Assembly: GCA_037349105.1 (NCBI GenBank)
Contig: JAYJMM010000120.1
Location: 2,439,001 to 2,503,000 of the forward strand
Length of the DNA stretch: 64,000 nucleotides
Reading direction: 5' to 3'
From: Limnomonas spitsbergensis
Lineage: Eukaryota; Chlorophyta; Chlorophyceae; Chlamydomonadales
The stretch's first letter is position 1, and every line of letters starts with the position of its first letter. This document shows positions 57,101 to 63,924 of this stretch, piece after piece. The notes under the pieces were generated by a model. The model had not been told where the DNA came from and searched no databases. It saw nothing but the letters and a program-made list of their open reading frames with translations. The translations under genes were made by a program, and so were the position numbers.

Positions 57101-57306
57101 ACATCCTCAGGTTCCCCTCTGAGGCCCTTAAGGGTGGCAAGGGGGGTCGCGTCAGTGAGGCCAGTGGTAAGGCTGCTAGGACGGCACACATGCCCGTGCT
57201 CAAGGTGGTGGATGAGTACCGCAGGCTGTCCGGTATTGGGAAGAGCTTTTCCTCTCGAGGCAGCGGCCTAAACGGGCGTTTCCATGAAGACCCTGGTTGG
57301 CGTTAA
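24123..57306 (+). CDS. LRR receptor-type nucleotidyl cyclase with tandem cyclase domains
   Basis: Exons: 24123-24491, 24849-25042, 25612-25679, 26455-26585, 27382-27515, 28570-28648, 33582-33676, 34643-34688, 35175-35302, 35706-35849, 36055-36126, 36692-36797, 37924-38003, 38878-38965, 40150-40264, 41105-41215, 41985-42040, 42861-42945, 43330-44082, 45069-45155, 45579-45729, 46838-47858, 50084-50189, 50974-51056, 51541-51636, 53793-53864, 54470-54597, 54964-55076, 55606-55856, 55997-56619, 56803-56868, 57111-57306; 1948 codons, in phase. The protein has a signal peptide, an LRR N-cap (CCWHGVTCC), about 11 plant-type LRRs (NSLTGTLPDSL), a Cys-bearing stem and one TM (about 556-576). Cyclase domain 1 starts with [12 protein letters not shown] and EQEGDSYSIIF (metal Asp about 611 and 654) but has Met/Lys at the Asn/Arg sites. 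It contains a 250-residue insert (exon 19). Domain 2 lacks the Asps but has GVNQAARF (Asn about 1562, Arg 1566). Together they could form one active site making cAMP or cGMP. Intron 17 uses a GC donor. TGTAA at 57711. Confidence 0.87.
25130..25315 (+). repeat. SINE-like dispersed repeat
   Basis: In intron 2 of the receptor cyclase. CAGCTACAGTTCAGCTACA, GCTTGGGCCGCTGGCTGG, GGTCCAGGTTTGGTGTG, then ACTAAAATAAACACTG at the 3' end. Confidence 0.65.
25715..25880 (+). repeat. SINE-like dispersed repeat
   Basis: In intron 3 of the receptor cyclase. CAGCTACAATTTAGCTACAT, GCTTGGGCCGCCAGCCG, TTGGTCCCCATTGGCCCAG and GTGCAGTAAACAAACAG. Confidence 0.65.
25980..26150 (+). repeat. SINE-like dispersed repeat
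   Basis: A second copy in the same intron 3, in the same orientation: CAGCTAAAATGCAGCTGCAT, GCTTGGGCCACCGGCTGT, GGTGAAGGTTTGATCCC, and GTGCGCACACAAATAGACTC at the end. Confidence 0.6.
26955..27115 (+). repeat. About 30 bp tandem repeat in intron 4
   Basis: TACTGCCACTGTGTCCAGAC and its variants recur about five times, each followed by a CTTTC/CTTTT block. Confidence 0.65.
27285..27400 (+). repeat. Duplicated acceptor and exon start (exon 5 of receptor cyclase)
   Basis: CTCCTTTCAACATAACAG followed by ATGTCGGGCTACATCCCCCC (about 27281-27322) is repeated as CTCCTTTCAACAG followed by ATGTCGGGCGACATCCCCCC at the real exon 5 start (27382). The upstream copy is a decayed pseudo-acceptor. Confidence 0.75.
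28030..28440 (+). repeat. 15 bp-based tandem repeat (CTGTCCCGCTTGTCC)n
   Basis: The 15 bp word CTGTCCCGCTTGTCC recurs with changes and forms larger units of about 75 bp. It lies in intron 5 of the receptor cyclase. Confidence 0.8.
28650..33127 (+). repeat. 4.5 kb 25-26 bp minisatellite filling intron 6
   Basis: The unit starts ACATGGTACACACGCATGC and continues ACTAAGAC. Variants have GATACACACG, CACTAGAACAC or short GGTACACACGCAT units. It begins just after the donor at 28649. Blocks around 30.0-31.13 kb and 31.32-32.45 kb repeat each other at an offset of 1316 bp with very few changes, so a higher-order duplication is recent. Open frames inside it on both strands are by-products of the repeat. 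Confidence 0.95.
33680..33930 (+). repeat. 17-18 bp donor-like repeat (AGCTGAGAGGTGAATGT)n
   Basis: It begins at the exon 7 donor (ATCAG|GTGAGG) and repeats a segment containing AGAGGTGA, a donor-like word, about a dozen times. Confidence 0.75.
34130..34590 (+). repeat. About 30 bp C-rich tandem repeat in intron 7
   Basis: CTGTTGCACTGCGCTGCCCC then CCACTGCCTC recurs about fifteen times. Open frames through it on both strands are by-products. Confidence 0.85.
35305..35400 (+). repeat. Degenerate telomere-type repeats (TTTAGGG)
   Basis: GATTTAGGGTTCAGGGTTTT and GGGTTTAGGGTTTAGGATTC occur right after the exon 9 donor. TTTAGGG is the plant and green-algal telomere unit. Confidence 0.65.
35871..35960. 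repeat. 90 bp double hairpin, MITE-like
   Basis: TGATATATTTGAATTCAAA (35871-35889) pairs with 35942-35960 at 18 of 19 positions. Between them is a second perfect palindrome, ATCGGTGC-6 nt-GCACCGAT. It lies in intron 10, about 20 nt after the donor. Confidence 0.75.
36798..37090 (+). repeat. G-rich donor-derived repeat (AGGTGGGGCAGGGG)n
   Basis: The exon 12 donor reads CACAG|GTGGGGCAGGGG. The same AGGTGGGGCAGGG word plus ATAAGAG recurs through intron 12 to about 37090. Runs of G up to 13 bases give G-quadruplex potential. Confidence 0.75.
37195..37520 (+). repeat. About 46-60 bp C/T-rich tandem repeat in intron 12
   Basis: GTCAGCCTCCTGACCAGACT followed by TCTCCTCACCCACC recurs about six times. 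Confidence 0.75.
37985..38115 (+). repeat. Duplicated exon 13 donor
   Basis: CACCTGCACCCTGGTGAGCA followed by CCTGGGCAC, the real exon 13 end and donor (38003|38004), is repeated at about 38086-38112. A decayed copy lies near 38047. Confidence 0.8.
38940..39560 (+). repeat. 58-60 bp repeat copying the exon 14 donor
   Basis: The transmembrane exon ends GTATGTGTGTACAAG|GTGAGC. Units in intron 14 repeat GTATGTGTGTATAAGGTGAG then CTGGCGCTGGTATGT about ten times. Confidence 0.9.
39688..39791. repeat. Perfect inverted repeat, 49 bp arms, CT/GA strands
   Basis: Arm 39688-39736 (all C and T except one G) is the exact reverse complement of 39743-39791, with a 6 nt loop CGTATC. GA-rich repeats continue to about 39905. 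It lies in intron 14 of the receptor cyclase. Confidence 0.95.
40430..40920 (+). repeat. 72 bp repeat copying the exon 16 acceptor
   Basis: The real acceptor is CGCTGCAG|ACCTCATGAAGTCCTACC at 41105. Units in intron 15 carry TTCCGCAG ACCTCACGAAGTTATACC about six times between 40570 and 40890. A copy near 40435 keeps CTGCAGACCTCATGAAG exactly. Confidence 0.88.
41216..41420 (+). repeat. Poly-G and G-rich tract after the exon 16 donor
   Basis: A run of about 20 G near 41231-41250 and many GGGG groups with GGCTGGTGG spacers. It has strong G-quadruplex potential. Confidence 0.8.
41760..41985 (+). repeat. About 65 bp repeat copying the exon 17 acceptor, with telomere-like words
   Basis: The real acceptor region is CCTAATGCACGCTGCAG|ATTCG. 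Upstream copies near 41770, 41830 and 41895 read CATGCACGCTGCATG or AATGCATGCTGCACATC. CCTAAACCCTAAACCC type words lie between them. Confidence 0.78.
42040..42150 (+). repeat. Duplicated exon 17 donor (GC donor)
   Basis: CTGTATCCAG|GCATGTGGGGGCG at the exon end is echoed by TTGTATCCGGGATGTGGGGGCG at about 42126-42148. Confidence 0.65.
42390..42640 (+). repeat. AT-rich 37 bp tandem repeat in intron 17
   Basis: CAGTAAACATTTTACAAGTA then TTGTACGGGTTTG recurs about six times with changes. Confidence 0.75.
43140..43345 (+). repeat. ATGCTGCC/ATGCTACT repeat with duplicated exon 19 acceptor
   Basis: CGCGCAG then AAGCGGGAAGAGCTTCTTTG at about 43228-43255 copies the real exon 19 start (CGCGCAG|GGAACGGGAAGAGCTTC at 43330). 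The spacer between them is (CATGCTACTATGCTGC)n. Confidence 0.8.
44070..44760 (+). repeat. About 103 bp repeat copying the exon 19 donor
   Basis: The exon 19 end is GGTGTCTCGGG|GTAAAAGCTG. Units with GGTGTCTTGGTGGGTAAAAG CTGA recur near 44186, 44289, 44392, 44497, 44598 and 44701. Two unit types, CTGAACACCTGGG and CTGATTGCCAGTG, alternate. Confidence 0.9.
45876..45946. repeat. 22-bp-arm hairpin in intron 21
   Basis: ATCAAGCGAAATACTCGGTTGT (45876-45897) pairs with 45925-45946 with one mismatch, which would be a G-U pair in RNA. The loop is 27 nt. A smaller palindrome, TTTTAGTAT-TTT-ATACTAAAA, lies just before it. Confidence 0.85.
46040..46310 (+). repeat. (CCTGCCTACCTGCCTG)n repeat in intron 21
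   Basis: CCTGCCTG, CTACCTGCC and TGTCTGCCT words recur. It resembles the filler inside the 109 bp repeat at 13.3 kb. Confidence 0.75.
47820..48330 (+). repeat. 121 bp repeat copying the exon 22 donor
   Basis: The exon end CAGCTGCTGCAGCTGTACCAG|GTGAG at 47858 recurs at about 47979 and 48100. Decayed copies lie near 48190 and 48305. The 121 bp spacing is exact for the first three. Confidence 0.92.
49140..50085 (+). repeat. 91/115 bp repeat related to the exon 23 acceptor
   Basis: Units contain GGCCTGTAGGTGCTCCTGCA GGTGCACCTGG and CTCCTGCCACC blocks, with 91 or 115 bp periods. The real acceptor is GGCTTGCAG|GTGATCCCC at 50084, and nearby units at about 49957 and 49980 read TTGCAGGTGATCCTG and CTGTAGGTGATCCTG. 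Confidence 0.82.
50190..50675 (+). repeat. 23 bp repeat starting at the exon 23 donor
   Basis: GGTCAAGGTATGGTGGACTG AGG recurs about twenty times directly after CCCCAG|GTAGGG. Each unit holds a donor-like CAAG|GTATGG. Confidence 0.9.
51057..51180 (+). repeat. Three degenerate units with CCCGCTGCATGG in intron 24
   Basis: CAGGTCCCGCTGTATGGCAT, CAGGACCCGCTGCATGGAAT and AAGGCCCGCTCCATGGGAT are spaced about 40-60 bp apart after the exon 24 donor. Confidence 0.6.
51630..53165 (+). repeat. 1.5 kb array of a 14 bp donor sequence (CAGGTGAGGGGAGG)n
   Basis: Exon 25 ends ATGAGACAG|GTGAGGGGAGG, and the 14 bp word containing CAG|GTGAGG is then repeated roughly 100 times. Variants are AGACAGGTGAGGGG and AGGTAGGTGAGGGG. 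Long minus-strand open frames of [11 protein letters not shown] type are by-products. Confidence 0.93.
53865..54180 (+). repeat. 59 bp repeat in intron 26
   Basis: AGGAGTCGCAGGGGCCAAGA followed by TGTATATCCAAGGCACCAGG recurs three to four times from just after the exon 26 donor. Confidence 0.85.
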
Positions 57307-57710
57307 TACAACTTTCGCTACCAGTCCATTGCAGGAGCCGGTCTGGCGGATGGACGTGTATCGAGCGGTTAGTTTGGATCGAATAATCAGAGTGGAGATC
57401 GCGTTAGGGGTGCTGGGATGTATGCTGACGTACCAGAAATATCTCACCGTAGATACAGATCAGTCAGATTGAAGTTTCTGTGCACCCCTCCTATACCTGG
57501 AGCGCAGACGACATGTCACAAATACCCACCAGACACTTTTAGAGACACTCCTCTGACAAAAATCCACCGTTGGGCAATACTGGCAGATAACTGGCAGTAG
57601 TAAACTTGAATACAACTTGAATTGGGGACATCGATGTAGGACAGGGACATCGCTTTTCCTGCCGTTGGATAAACTGTCAAATAGGAAATTTTATTAATTA
57701 ATACTGAAGT

Positions 57711-57715
57711 TGTAA
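57711..57715 (+). promoter_or_regulatory. Candidate poly(A) signal of the receptor cyclase
   Basis: TGTAA about 405 nt beyond the stop at 57306. Confidence 0.35.
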
Positions 57716-57908
57716 CAAGCTTTGAGCGCGCTAAACACAACACCCATCTGAGAGATTTCATGGCATAGCCTCCGCAAGACGCCATGGCCAATCCTCACAG
57801 CTCAGCCTCCTCATTCTTAACCCAGCGGCAAGCAGGGTCCAGCGGGGGTGCACCATTTTGAACTGTGCTGCCAGCATGACACCTGTTGAGACCTTGCTTG
57901 CTTGCTTC

Positions 57909-57913
57909 TTACA
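57909..57913 (-). promoter_or_regulatory. Candidate poly(A) signal of the ORP gene
   Basis: TGTAA on the minus strand about 320 nt beyond the stop at 58229. Confidence 0.35.
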
Positions 57914-58228
57914 AGTTTCTAAAGAGACAGTTGGCGTAGAGACAGTTTGACGCCATCGCCACGGAGCCTTTCTTGAGCAGGGCCCAGAGAGGCAACTTAT
58001 TGAGCAAAAAACAACGTAGCTTCTACACCCTATCCTGAGTGACAACTGCAGGTCCCCTCTACCCAGTGCACAACGCTGACCCCCTCTCCTGCCATCAACA
58101 CGACGTCATAGCAAGCACTGCCCAGTGCACATGACAAACAAAGTCATCCGCCTCCGCATTAGGACCTCGCGTCAAGGCGAGCCCGGCCTGGCTCCGCTCC
58201 TGAAAGTATCTCAAGCCCTCAAACCCGA

Positions 58229-61200
58229 CTACAGGCGAGTGTGGATCTGCGGGTATTGCCAAGGGCTGAACCCCTTTCCGTCCACCTCGGCCTTCTTGCA
58301 GCCGCCAGGGCGCTCAGGCTGTTTCAGGTAGGCGCCGTTCCACTCCCAGAAGGGAACCTGCAGCCCAGTGTGGGCAGGGCCCCGCAGTTTGATTGTGGAG
58401 GGTGTTTAAGTTACATTCGCCAGGAAAAACTGCAACCCAGTGCGGGCAGGAGACCCAAAAGGAACAAGGCAACCAGCTGCTGCACTCATATGAGGGGCAC
58501 CTTTGGCTGTCAGCCACCACTGGGCCGATGAGATCTCAAACCTTGATCGGCCCACGGCCGGGGTCCCAAGCAGCAGAGCTTGCTGCACCAGGCCCCCACA
58601 CAGCAGTCGTATCTGAAATGTAGCTGAAATCCCCTAAACTAAACAGTGGCACACACACCTTTGAGAGATCTAGCTCGCCCTCCAGCAGCACCGGCTTCTC
58701 CACCTTGTTAAACCAGCGGGGAACCCAGGTGTCGCCGGCCTTCTCCCGCTCGCGCTTCTCCGCCCGCTGCATCTCCTCCAACCGGTACTTCTCAGAGCCA
58801 GCGCTGTTTGTCTCCCCGGCATACAGGGCGGAGCGGTCGGGACGGCGCCTGATGCGGGAGGGGAGAGAAAGCACCACAAAATGACAGGGCGATGCTACTA
58901 GCCGCAGCGAACGAGTGGGGTCCCATCGGGCTATGATTTTTATATGCCTCCTCGTGATTATTTGACTCAGCATGCACAACCAGCCGAGGCACTCCTTTTC
59001 CTCTTTTAACCTGGTGCACCTAACTGGCGCGAACCAGTGATCGTTTTAGGATGCTTCAGCAAACAACAGCGAAAACCCGGCCCTAGGCAGATCAAATGTT
59101 GGTCCCAATAGGCCTTGAAGTGTACCCAGCAGCCCCCCCAAAGGTGGTCTGCCGCACACTAAAATAAAGACTGGCATGAACCACAGATATAGTCCCAGCG
59201 GCAGGGTAGGTGCACCTTTCTCCTGTCACAACCATTGTGTATGTGGGCATAAGGGGCAGTGAAGGCACCCCCTAATCTCCACTAACGGCAGTGTGGGTGC
59301 CGAGCTGCAGCTGGCCCTGACAGAGAGACCCACTGCCAGCCGGAGGGCAGCGGTACACCCAAATCTCCAACAACGGCTGTGGGCCCATTTAGTCTTTTGC
59401 CACATGGGAGAGACCTATCACGAGTCCGAGGGCACTTGTATCCTCAAATACCCTCACAGGCATTGCACATGTGGGTCAACTGGGCAGTGTGGACTGGGTC
59501 AACTGGGTAGTGTGGACTGGGTAGTGTGGACTCTTGCACCACCAACAACACCAGTTGTGCATACTGACTATCACAGTTTATTATTATTGTTGCCACATGG
59601 GATACCCAAGAAATTATTGCCACGTGGGAGCGCCTCAATAAAGAAACCCACCGTGAGTATACTGACACTAGCACATTGTATTCCTACTGCCACATGGGTG
59701 ACTCAAACAAGAAACCCACCGTGAGTCAGAGGGCATCGGCACCATCAGCCCTTGACAGCCGTTGAGCTTGTGGGCAAACTGCGTAAAGCTGTAGTAGTCC
59801 CCCTGGGGCTTCTCCACACAGGTCCACATGCGGGTGGGCTGCACGCCTTCGGCGGCCTTGCCAGCCTCATCACATGCCACCATGTCGCAGAACGCATTCC
59901 ACTTGCCAGACAGCTTGACTTTCTTGGCGCCAGCTGCAGGGGTTAGGGTTAAAATGCCAGGGTCAAGCGGTGCCAGCCTCATCACAGGCCACCATGTCAT
60001 TAAGGGAGTTCCACTTACCAGGCAGCTTTTGACTTTTTGGTCGCTGGCTATAAGATCATTGGTGCGTTTTGTTAGGGTGCTTCAGCTACAATTCAGATGC
60101 ATCACGGGCCACCCTGAGGGAGTTCCCTTTTCCAGGCAGCTTTTGACCTTCGGCGGCTGCAAAATCATCAAGGCAACTGGAGATAGGCAGATCATGGGGC
60201 GAAGGGGTACCGGTATTCGGTATGATGGGCAGATATGATGGGCAGATGAGCAGATATGATGGGAAAATAAGACTCATTTGATGGGCAGATTGGCAGGTAT
60301 GATGGGCAGTCTGGGATTGCAACAGTGTTCGTAACCGAACTCATGATTGTTGTTGAGCAGTGGTGATAGGAAGGCACAGAAAGGCTGCCAATGCTGCTAA
60401 ACTCCCAACTGTTCAACCCCCATCCCCCAACCCCCGACTGTTGTTGAACTCCCAACTTTGTGAGACGGCTGTGGGTGACAAACTACGTTTGATAGCCACC
60501 AAAGTCAGTCCATTGGTATTGACACATGCACCTTCTGTCCAACAAGAATGCCAGAGACCTCAGGGGATGCATGATTGCATGGGATGTACACACGCACCCT
60601 TGTCGGTAACGAAGCCAGAAAACTCGTGGCGGCCATAGCCAAACCAGCCGCAGGGCGTGAAGTTGAGCGCGCACTTCATGCCCGAGGACGGGCAGGTGAG
60701 CAGAAGCTGGCCAAACGCGTCCACCCACGTGCGCCCGATCACAATGTTGTGCACCATTGCGTTTGGAGGTACGAGGGTGTAGACCTCATTGTGCCCACGA
60801 AGGGTGATGCGGGTTCGACCTGGGAGGCAGGGCCAAGAATCTGAGGGCATGCGCTCATGATTTACTTTATCTTCCACAGACATCAGTGACTGTGGTGCTT
60901 TTCTTTGGGGATTCCTACTTGAGGCGTACCACAGTCTGATGTTCCTCACACATCTCCCTATTTCGAAAGTACTTGGCTTGCATGTTTTTTTACTTTGTTT
61001 CAAAAATCTTGAAAATATGACAGCCCAGGACATTCAGACTAAAAACGTACAACAAACAATAAGTTACAGTCATGAGCCTCCATGCGACAAGGAAATGCAT
61101 GCCCTCCCTGACCCTCGCCTGAGCCCCCTCTTAGCGTACCTAGCGTGAACACCTCGAGGGAATTCCCCAGAAACCTCGTGGTGGGTGCAGATACAAGATC

Positions 61201-62390
61201 GTACTGGAAGTTGGCATTCTCGGCATGTGCTGCGCAGATGGGAGGGTGGTGACTCACCTGCACATGGCCAGAGGAGGCCGCTCAGGTGGGTCAGGGCACA
61301 CGCCAGCGTTGATTTACTTAATATTGAGTAAGCAGGACAGGACAAGGAGCAGGAACGTCAGAGCTCGGAGAAACAACGGGTTCTTGATCCAGCGGCGGCT
61401 AGTCAGGTGCTTTGGTGGCAGCATTTCATTTTTTGCTGAGTGCCCTCCTAAAGGCCATTCCATTGCCGCCATGGGCATGATTAGGGCACAAATTTGACCG
61501 GTTTTTAGACAAGCCTAAGCAACATGCCTGGTCAGGCATGTGTCCTTCGGCCAGACGCCAGGGTGTATCAGTGCAGCTGAACAGCAGCCCAGCCACGAAG
61601 AAAGAAACACTGTTAGGTGGTCTTCACCTGCTCAGCCAGGTACCGTACGCCATTGCCGACGTCTAGCTCAAATGTCTCTCCAAGGATGGGATTAAATGGC
61701 TTCCAGGCCCGCTCAGAACAGCCGAAAGGCGACACGCCATATGCTGCAACCCAGGCAAACCTGAATGTGGGGAGCATGGCGATGGGAAGTGTATCCGGTC
61801 AGGTCGCCGGTCACGACAGCGTCGCCCCATGCATAGAGCTTTGCACCCAAGGTTGATTGGCCGGTAGGAAGGGCCGGCTAGATAGCACCTTTCAAATGGA
61901 TCGCTGCATGAGTTGGCTTTGTCCAATAGATCTGTGTACTCCATGATTTCAGCAGCTTTTTGTAAGATGCTGAAAGGCTCCATAATCCATACAGGCACGC
62001 TGAGGAGGGAGGTCACGTCCATGCCGATGTATTGCTGGAAGTGCTTGCTTCCCCAAGCTTGCTTCCGCTCCTGCGATCAGGATGCGGCCCTAAGTCATGG
62101 TCTCCAGAGCTAAGACGAACACATGGCTCGTGGCTGCGGCCCTCGTAAGATATCTTACGATCGGAACTAAAAGCAGTTGTTCATGAACGCACCTCTTTAA
62201 TTAATCCCTCATCGACCGCATTCGTGTCTGTGCCCTTATGCGCGGACTCTGCATCTGGATCTACCACTTCCAAGTCCTCCCATCCAAGTAATGAATTTAT
62301 TGTATCGGTTGCATAGGACACGATGCTTCCACCCAAGCTGTAGATGGAGCCAAATAATGTGTTCGAACTAGCAGCAGGCGGTTCAGCCAT
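58229..62390 (-). CDS. Oxysterol-binding-protein-related lipid transfer protein (short ORP)
   Basis: A cytosolic lipid carrier expected to exchange sterol or another lipid, often against PI4P, at membrane contact sites. Eight exons: 62193-62390, 61889-62070, 61628-61760, 61140-61257, 60598-60819, 59720-59933, 58659-58848 and 58229-58318. All are GT-AG and in phase, giving 448 codons. Landmarks in order: IGMDVTSLLSVPVWIMEPFS (sterol-lid region), DPFERFAWVAAYGVS, KPFNPILGETFE, the family signature EQVSHHPP, WVDAFGQ, GRHEFSGFV, LSGKWN, PSDSRRRPDR, and a C-terminal WVPRWF. There is no PH, ankyrin or FFAT-like segment; the N-terminal 60 residues are unique and acidic. The length fits the short, single-domain class. 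The last exon (CKKAEVDGKGFSPWQYPQIH) is less conserved. Introns carry SINE-like repeats. Confidence 0.93.
58515..58650 (-). repeat. SINE-like dispersed repeat (inverted copy)
   Basis: In the last intron of the ORP gene. CACTGTTTAGTTTAGGG at one end, then CAGCTACATTTCAGATACG, TGGTGCAGCAAGC, GGCCGATCAAGGTTTGA on the minus strand. Confidence 0.65.
59045..59175 (+). repeat. SINE-like dispersed repeat (shortened)
   Basis: ATGCTTCAGC, ATGTTGGTCCCAATAGGCC, AAAGGTGGTCTGCCGCACAC and TAAAATAAAGACTGG. In intron 6 of the ORP gene; the middle part is shortened. Confidence 0.55.
60075..60130 (+). repeat. 5' fragment of the SINE-like repeat
   Basis: GGTGCTTCAGCTACAATTCA GATGCATCACGGGCC matches only the first 35-40 bases of the family. 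Confidence 0.5.
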
Positions 62391-63486
62391 AGTCGTAGTC
62401 CAGTATGTAAGTAAATAAAGTTATCATAAATGAATTAAAAAGCCATGAGCCTAATCAGAGCTTTTAATCAAGGACAACTTGCACAAGTACGGGAGTATAG
62501 ACCTCCTACTTGGGGCCAGGTTTGGGGCCCTCCATAATGCGTTCTTCATACCTTGGCTCGTTCGTTCATCCCCACTTAAAAATCAAAACAAGCAGAAAGT
62601 CTATCCGGGGGGGCGTCATACCTGCCCATGCCACCACGTCAACCACGTAAACTGTTACCCTGGTTACTTTGGGGCTACTTCGCTGATACATGACAATTAC
62701 CCTGGCCCCAGCTTGAAAACATCACATGGAATGCATTTGACTTCTCAGATCTCATGCAGCCTTGGTTCAGGTCCTTCGTCTTGACACTGATCCCACCTTT
62801 CGGATTGATGGCCCTGACCAGATGGCGCACATCTAAGCAGCCACCCAATCAACAAACTCCCACTCAGTGGCCTCTGCAGATTCATATCATGGATTCATGG
62901 CTAACACACAGGGCTTCGCTCGCTTTTAACTGGATCCTCCTACCACTCATCCCTCCTCTCCTTATGTGTGTCACTGTGCCCACGGTCTGCCCCCACCTGG
63001 CACCACACCTGCCCAATCCCCTCCGATCTCCACCAGTTCCTCACTCGCCGGTTCGCAAAATGGCCATTCCCCGCTGGATTACATGCGGCAGCCCAATTTT
63101 GATCGCACCTTATCCCTCCCTCCTCATTCCCACCCATTTGTCAATGCCCATTCGTGTTTTTCGAATAATTTCGATGGCCACAGTTCCCAGTACCCCCACT
63201 TGAACCCTCACGGGGGTTACTCCTGCCTACAACACAAACGGGGCTTGTGTTCCAGATGCTTCCGGCGCTTACTTTGGGTTGCCTTTCATTTTACAGTTGA
63301 TGGCACCGCCCAAGCAGTTAACCCAGATAATGGCAATTGTGGACCTTACAAAATCACAAAAGCACTAGGCAGAACTTGGGGGCGTCTCGATCAGGCCCCC
63401 ATGCCTTTCCCCCCACCTTGAAAACTGCCCCCTCCCCAACTATCATCACTGGCAGTCTCTGCTGCAGCATCCACCTCGTGCATTAA
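62391..63486. other. Upstream region of the ORP gene and unassigned sequence
   Basis: The ORP promoter should lie in the first few hundred bases. Overlapping open frames at 62754-63203 and 62966-63421 (ending GRTWGRLDQAPMPFPPP) may belong to the retroelement downstream. I cannot assign them. Confidence 0.3.
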
Positions 63487-63924
63487 GCTATCTTCTACCT
63501 GCATGATCTCATTGAGGACAAGCCTGACCCTCTCAACTTCTCCTCTCTTGGGCGCTTGCTGGCCTGCATGTGCTCCTCGAAAAGGCAAAACACATGGCGC
63601 AGCGAACAGCAGAGAGAGGCGCGTTGCTGCCAGCGATGTGGGTCAAGGGGTGATGGCGAGCATGTGGAGGATGCACTGCATGGTTGCTTCCAATGCCCTA
63701 GTGTCAGGGAGCAGCTAAAGGAGCGTGGGATGGCAGGTCCCCCAATCGGGGCCTCGCACTTCCACCAGCTGTACCAAGCCGAGCAAGGGTGGGATGCATT
63801 TGCTTTTGTGGACGCTGTTGTAGGCATTGTGGAGGGCTGGTTACAAGAGGAGCTCAGGTGTCGGACCTGTGTGCCTTCACGGCCTCTCCTTTTGTTCCTT
63901 CCTTTTGTTCCCTCTTCCGTTTAG
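63487..63924 (+). mobile_element. Non-LTR retroelement 3' end (reverse transcriptase C-terminus)
   Basis: An open frame without its own start reads FYLHDLIEDK, then a Cys/His cluster CCQRCGSRGDGEHVEDALHG followed by CFQCPSVREQL. The CxxC, H and CP...R..L spacing resembles the zinc-finger-like end of LINE reverse transcriptases. A TAG ends the frame at 63924. The following 75 bases match the tail of the relic at 3.9 kb and run off the window. The 5' part is missing or broken. Confidence 0.5.

Larger units (their letters stand above)
57307..58228. other. Tail-to-tail spacer between cyclase and ORP genes
   Basis: It should hold both 3' UTRs. TGTAA signals face each other at 57711-57715 (+) and 57909-57913 (-), so the transcripts end about 200 bp apart. 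No other gene seen. Confidence 0.45.

Noticed and set aside
24123..57306. Reading the LRR part, domain 1 and domain 2 as three separate genes
   Set aside because: All 32 exons join in phase with GT-AG (one GC-AG) borders, with no stop or new signal peptide between them, and the TM exon links ectodomain and cyclase directly.
5337..60130. tRNA genes at the SINE-like repeats
   Set aside because: A- and B-box-like words are present, but no cloverleaf, anticodon stem or acceptor stem could be seen.
61744..61900. Direct read-through of the ORP exon as FERCYLAGPSYRP
   Set aside because: Splicing at 61889 and 61760 restores DPFERFAWVAAYGVS, which fits the OSBP family, and keeps phase.
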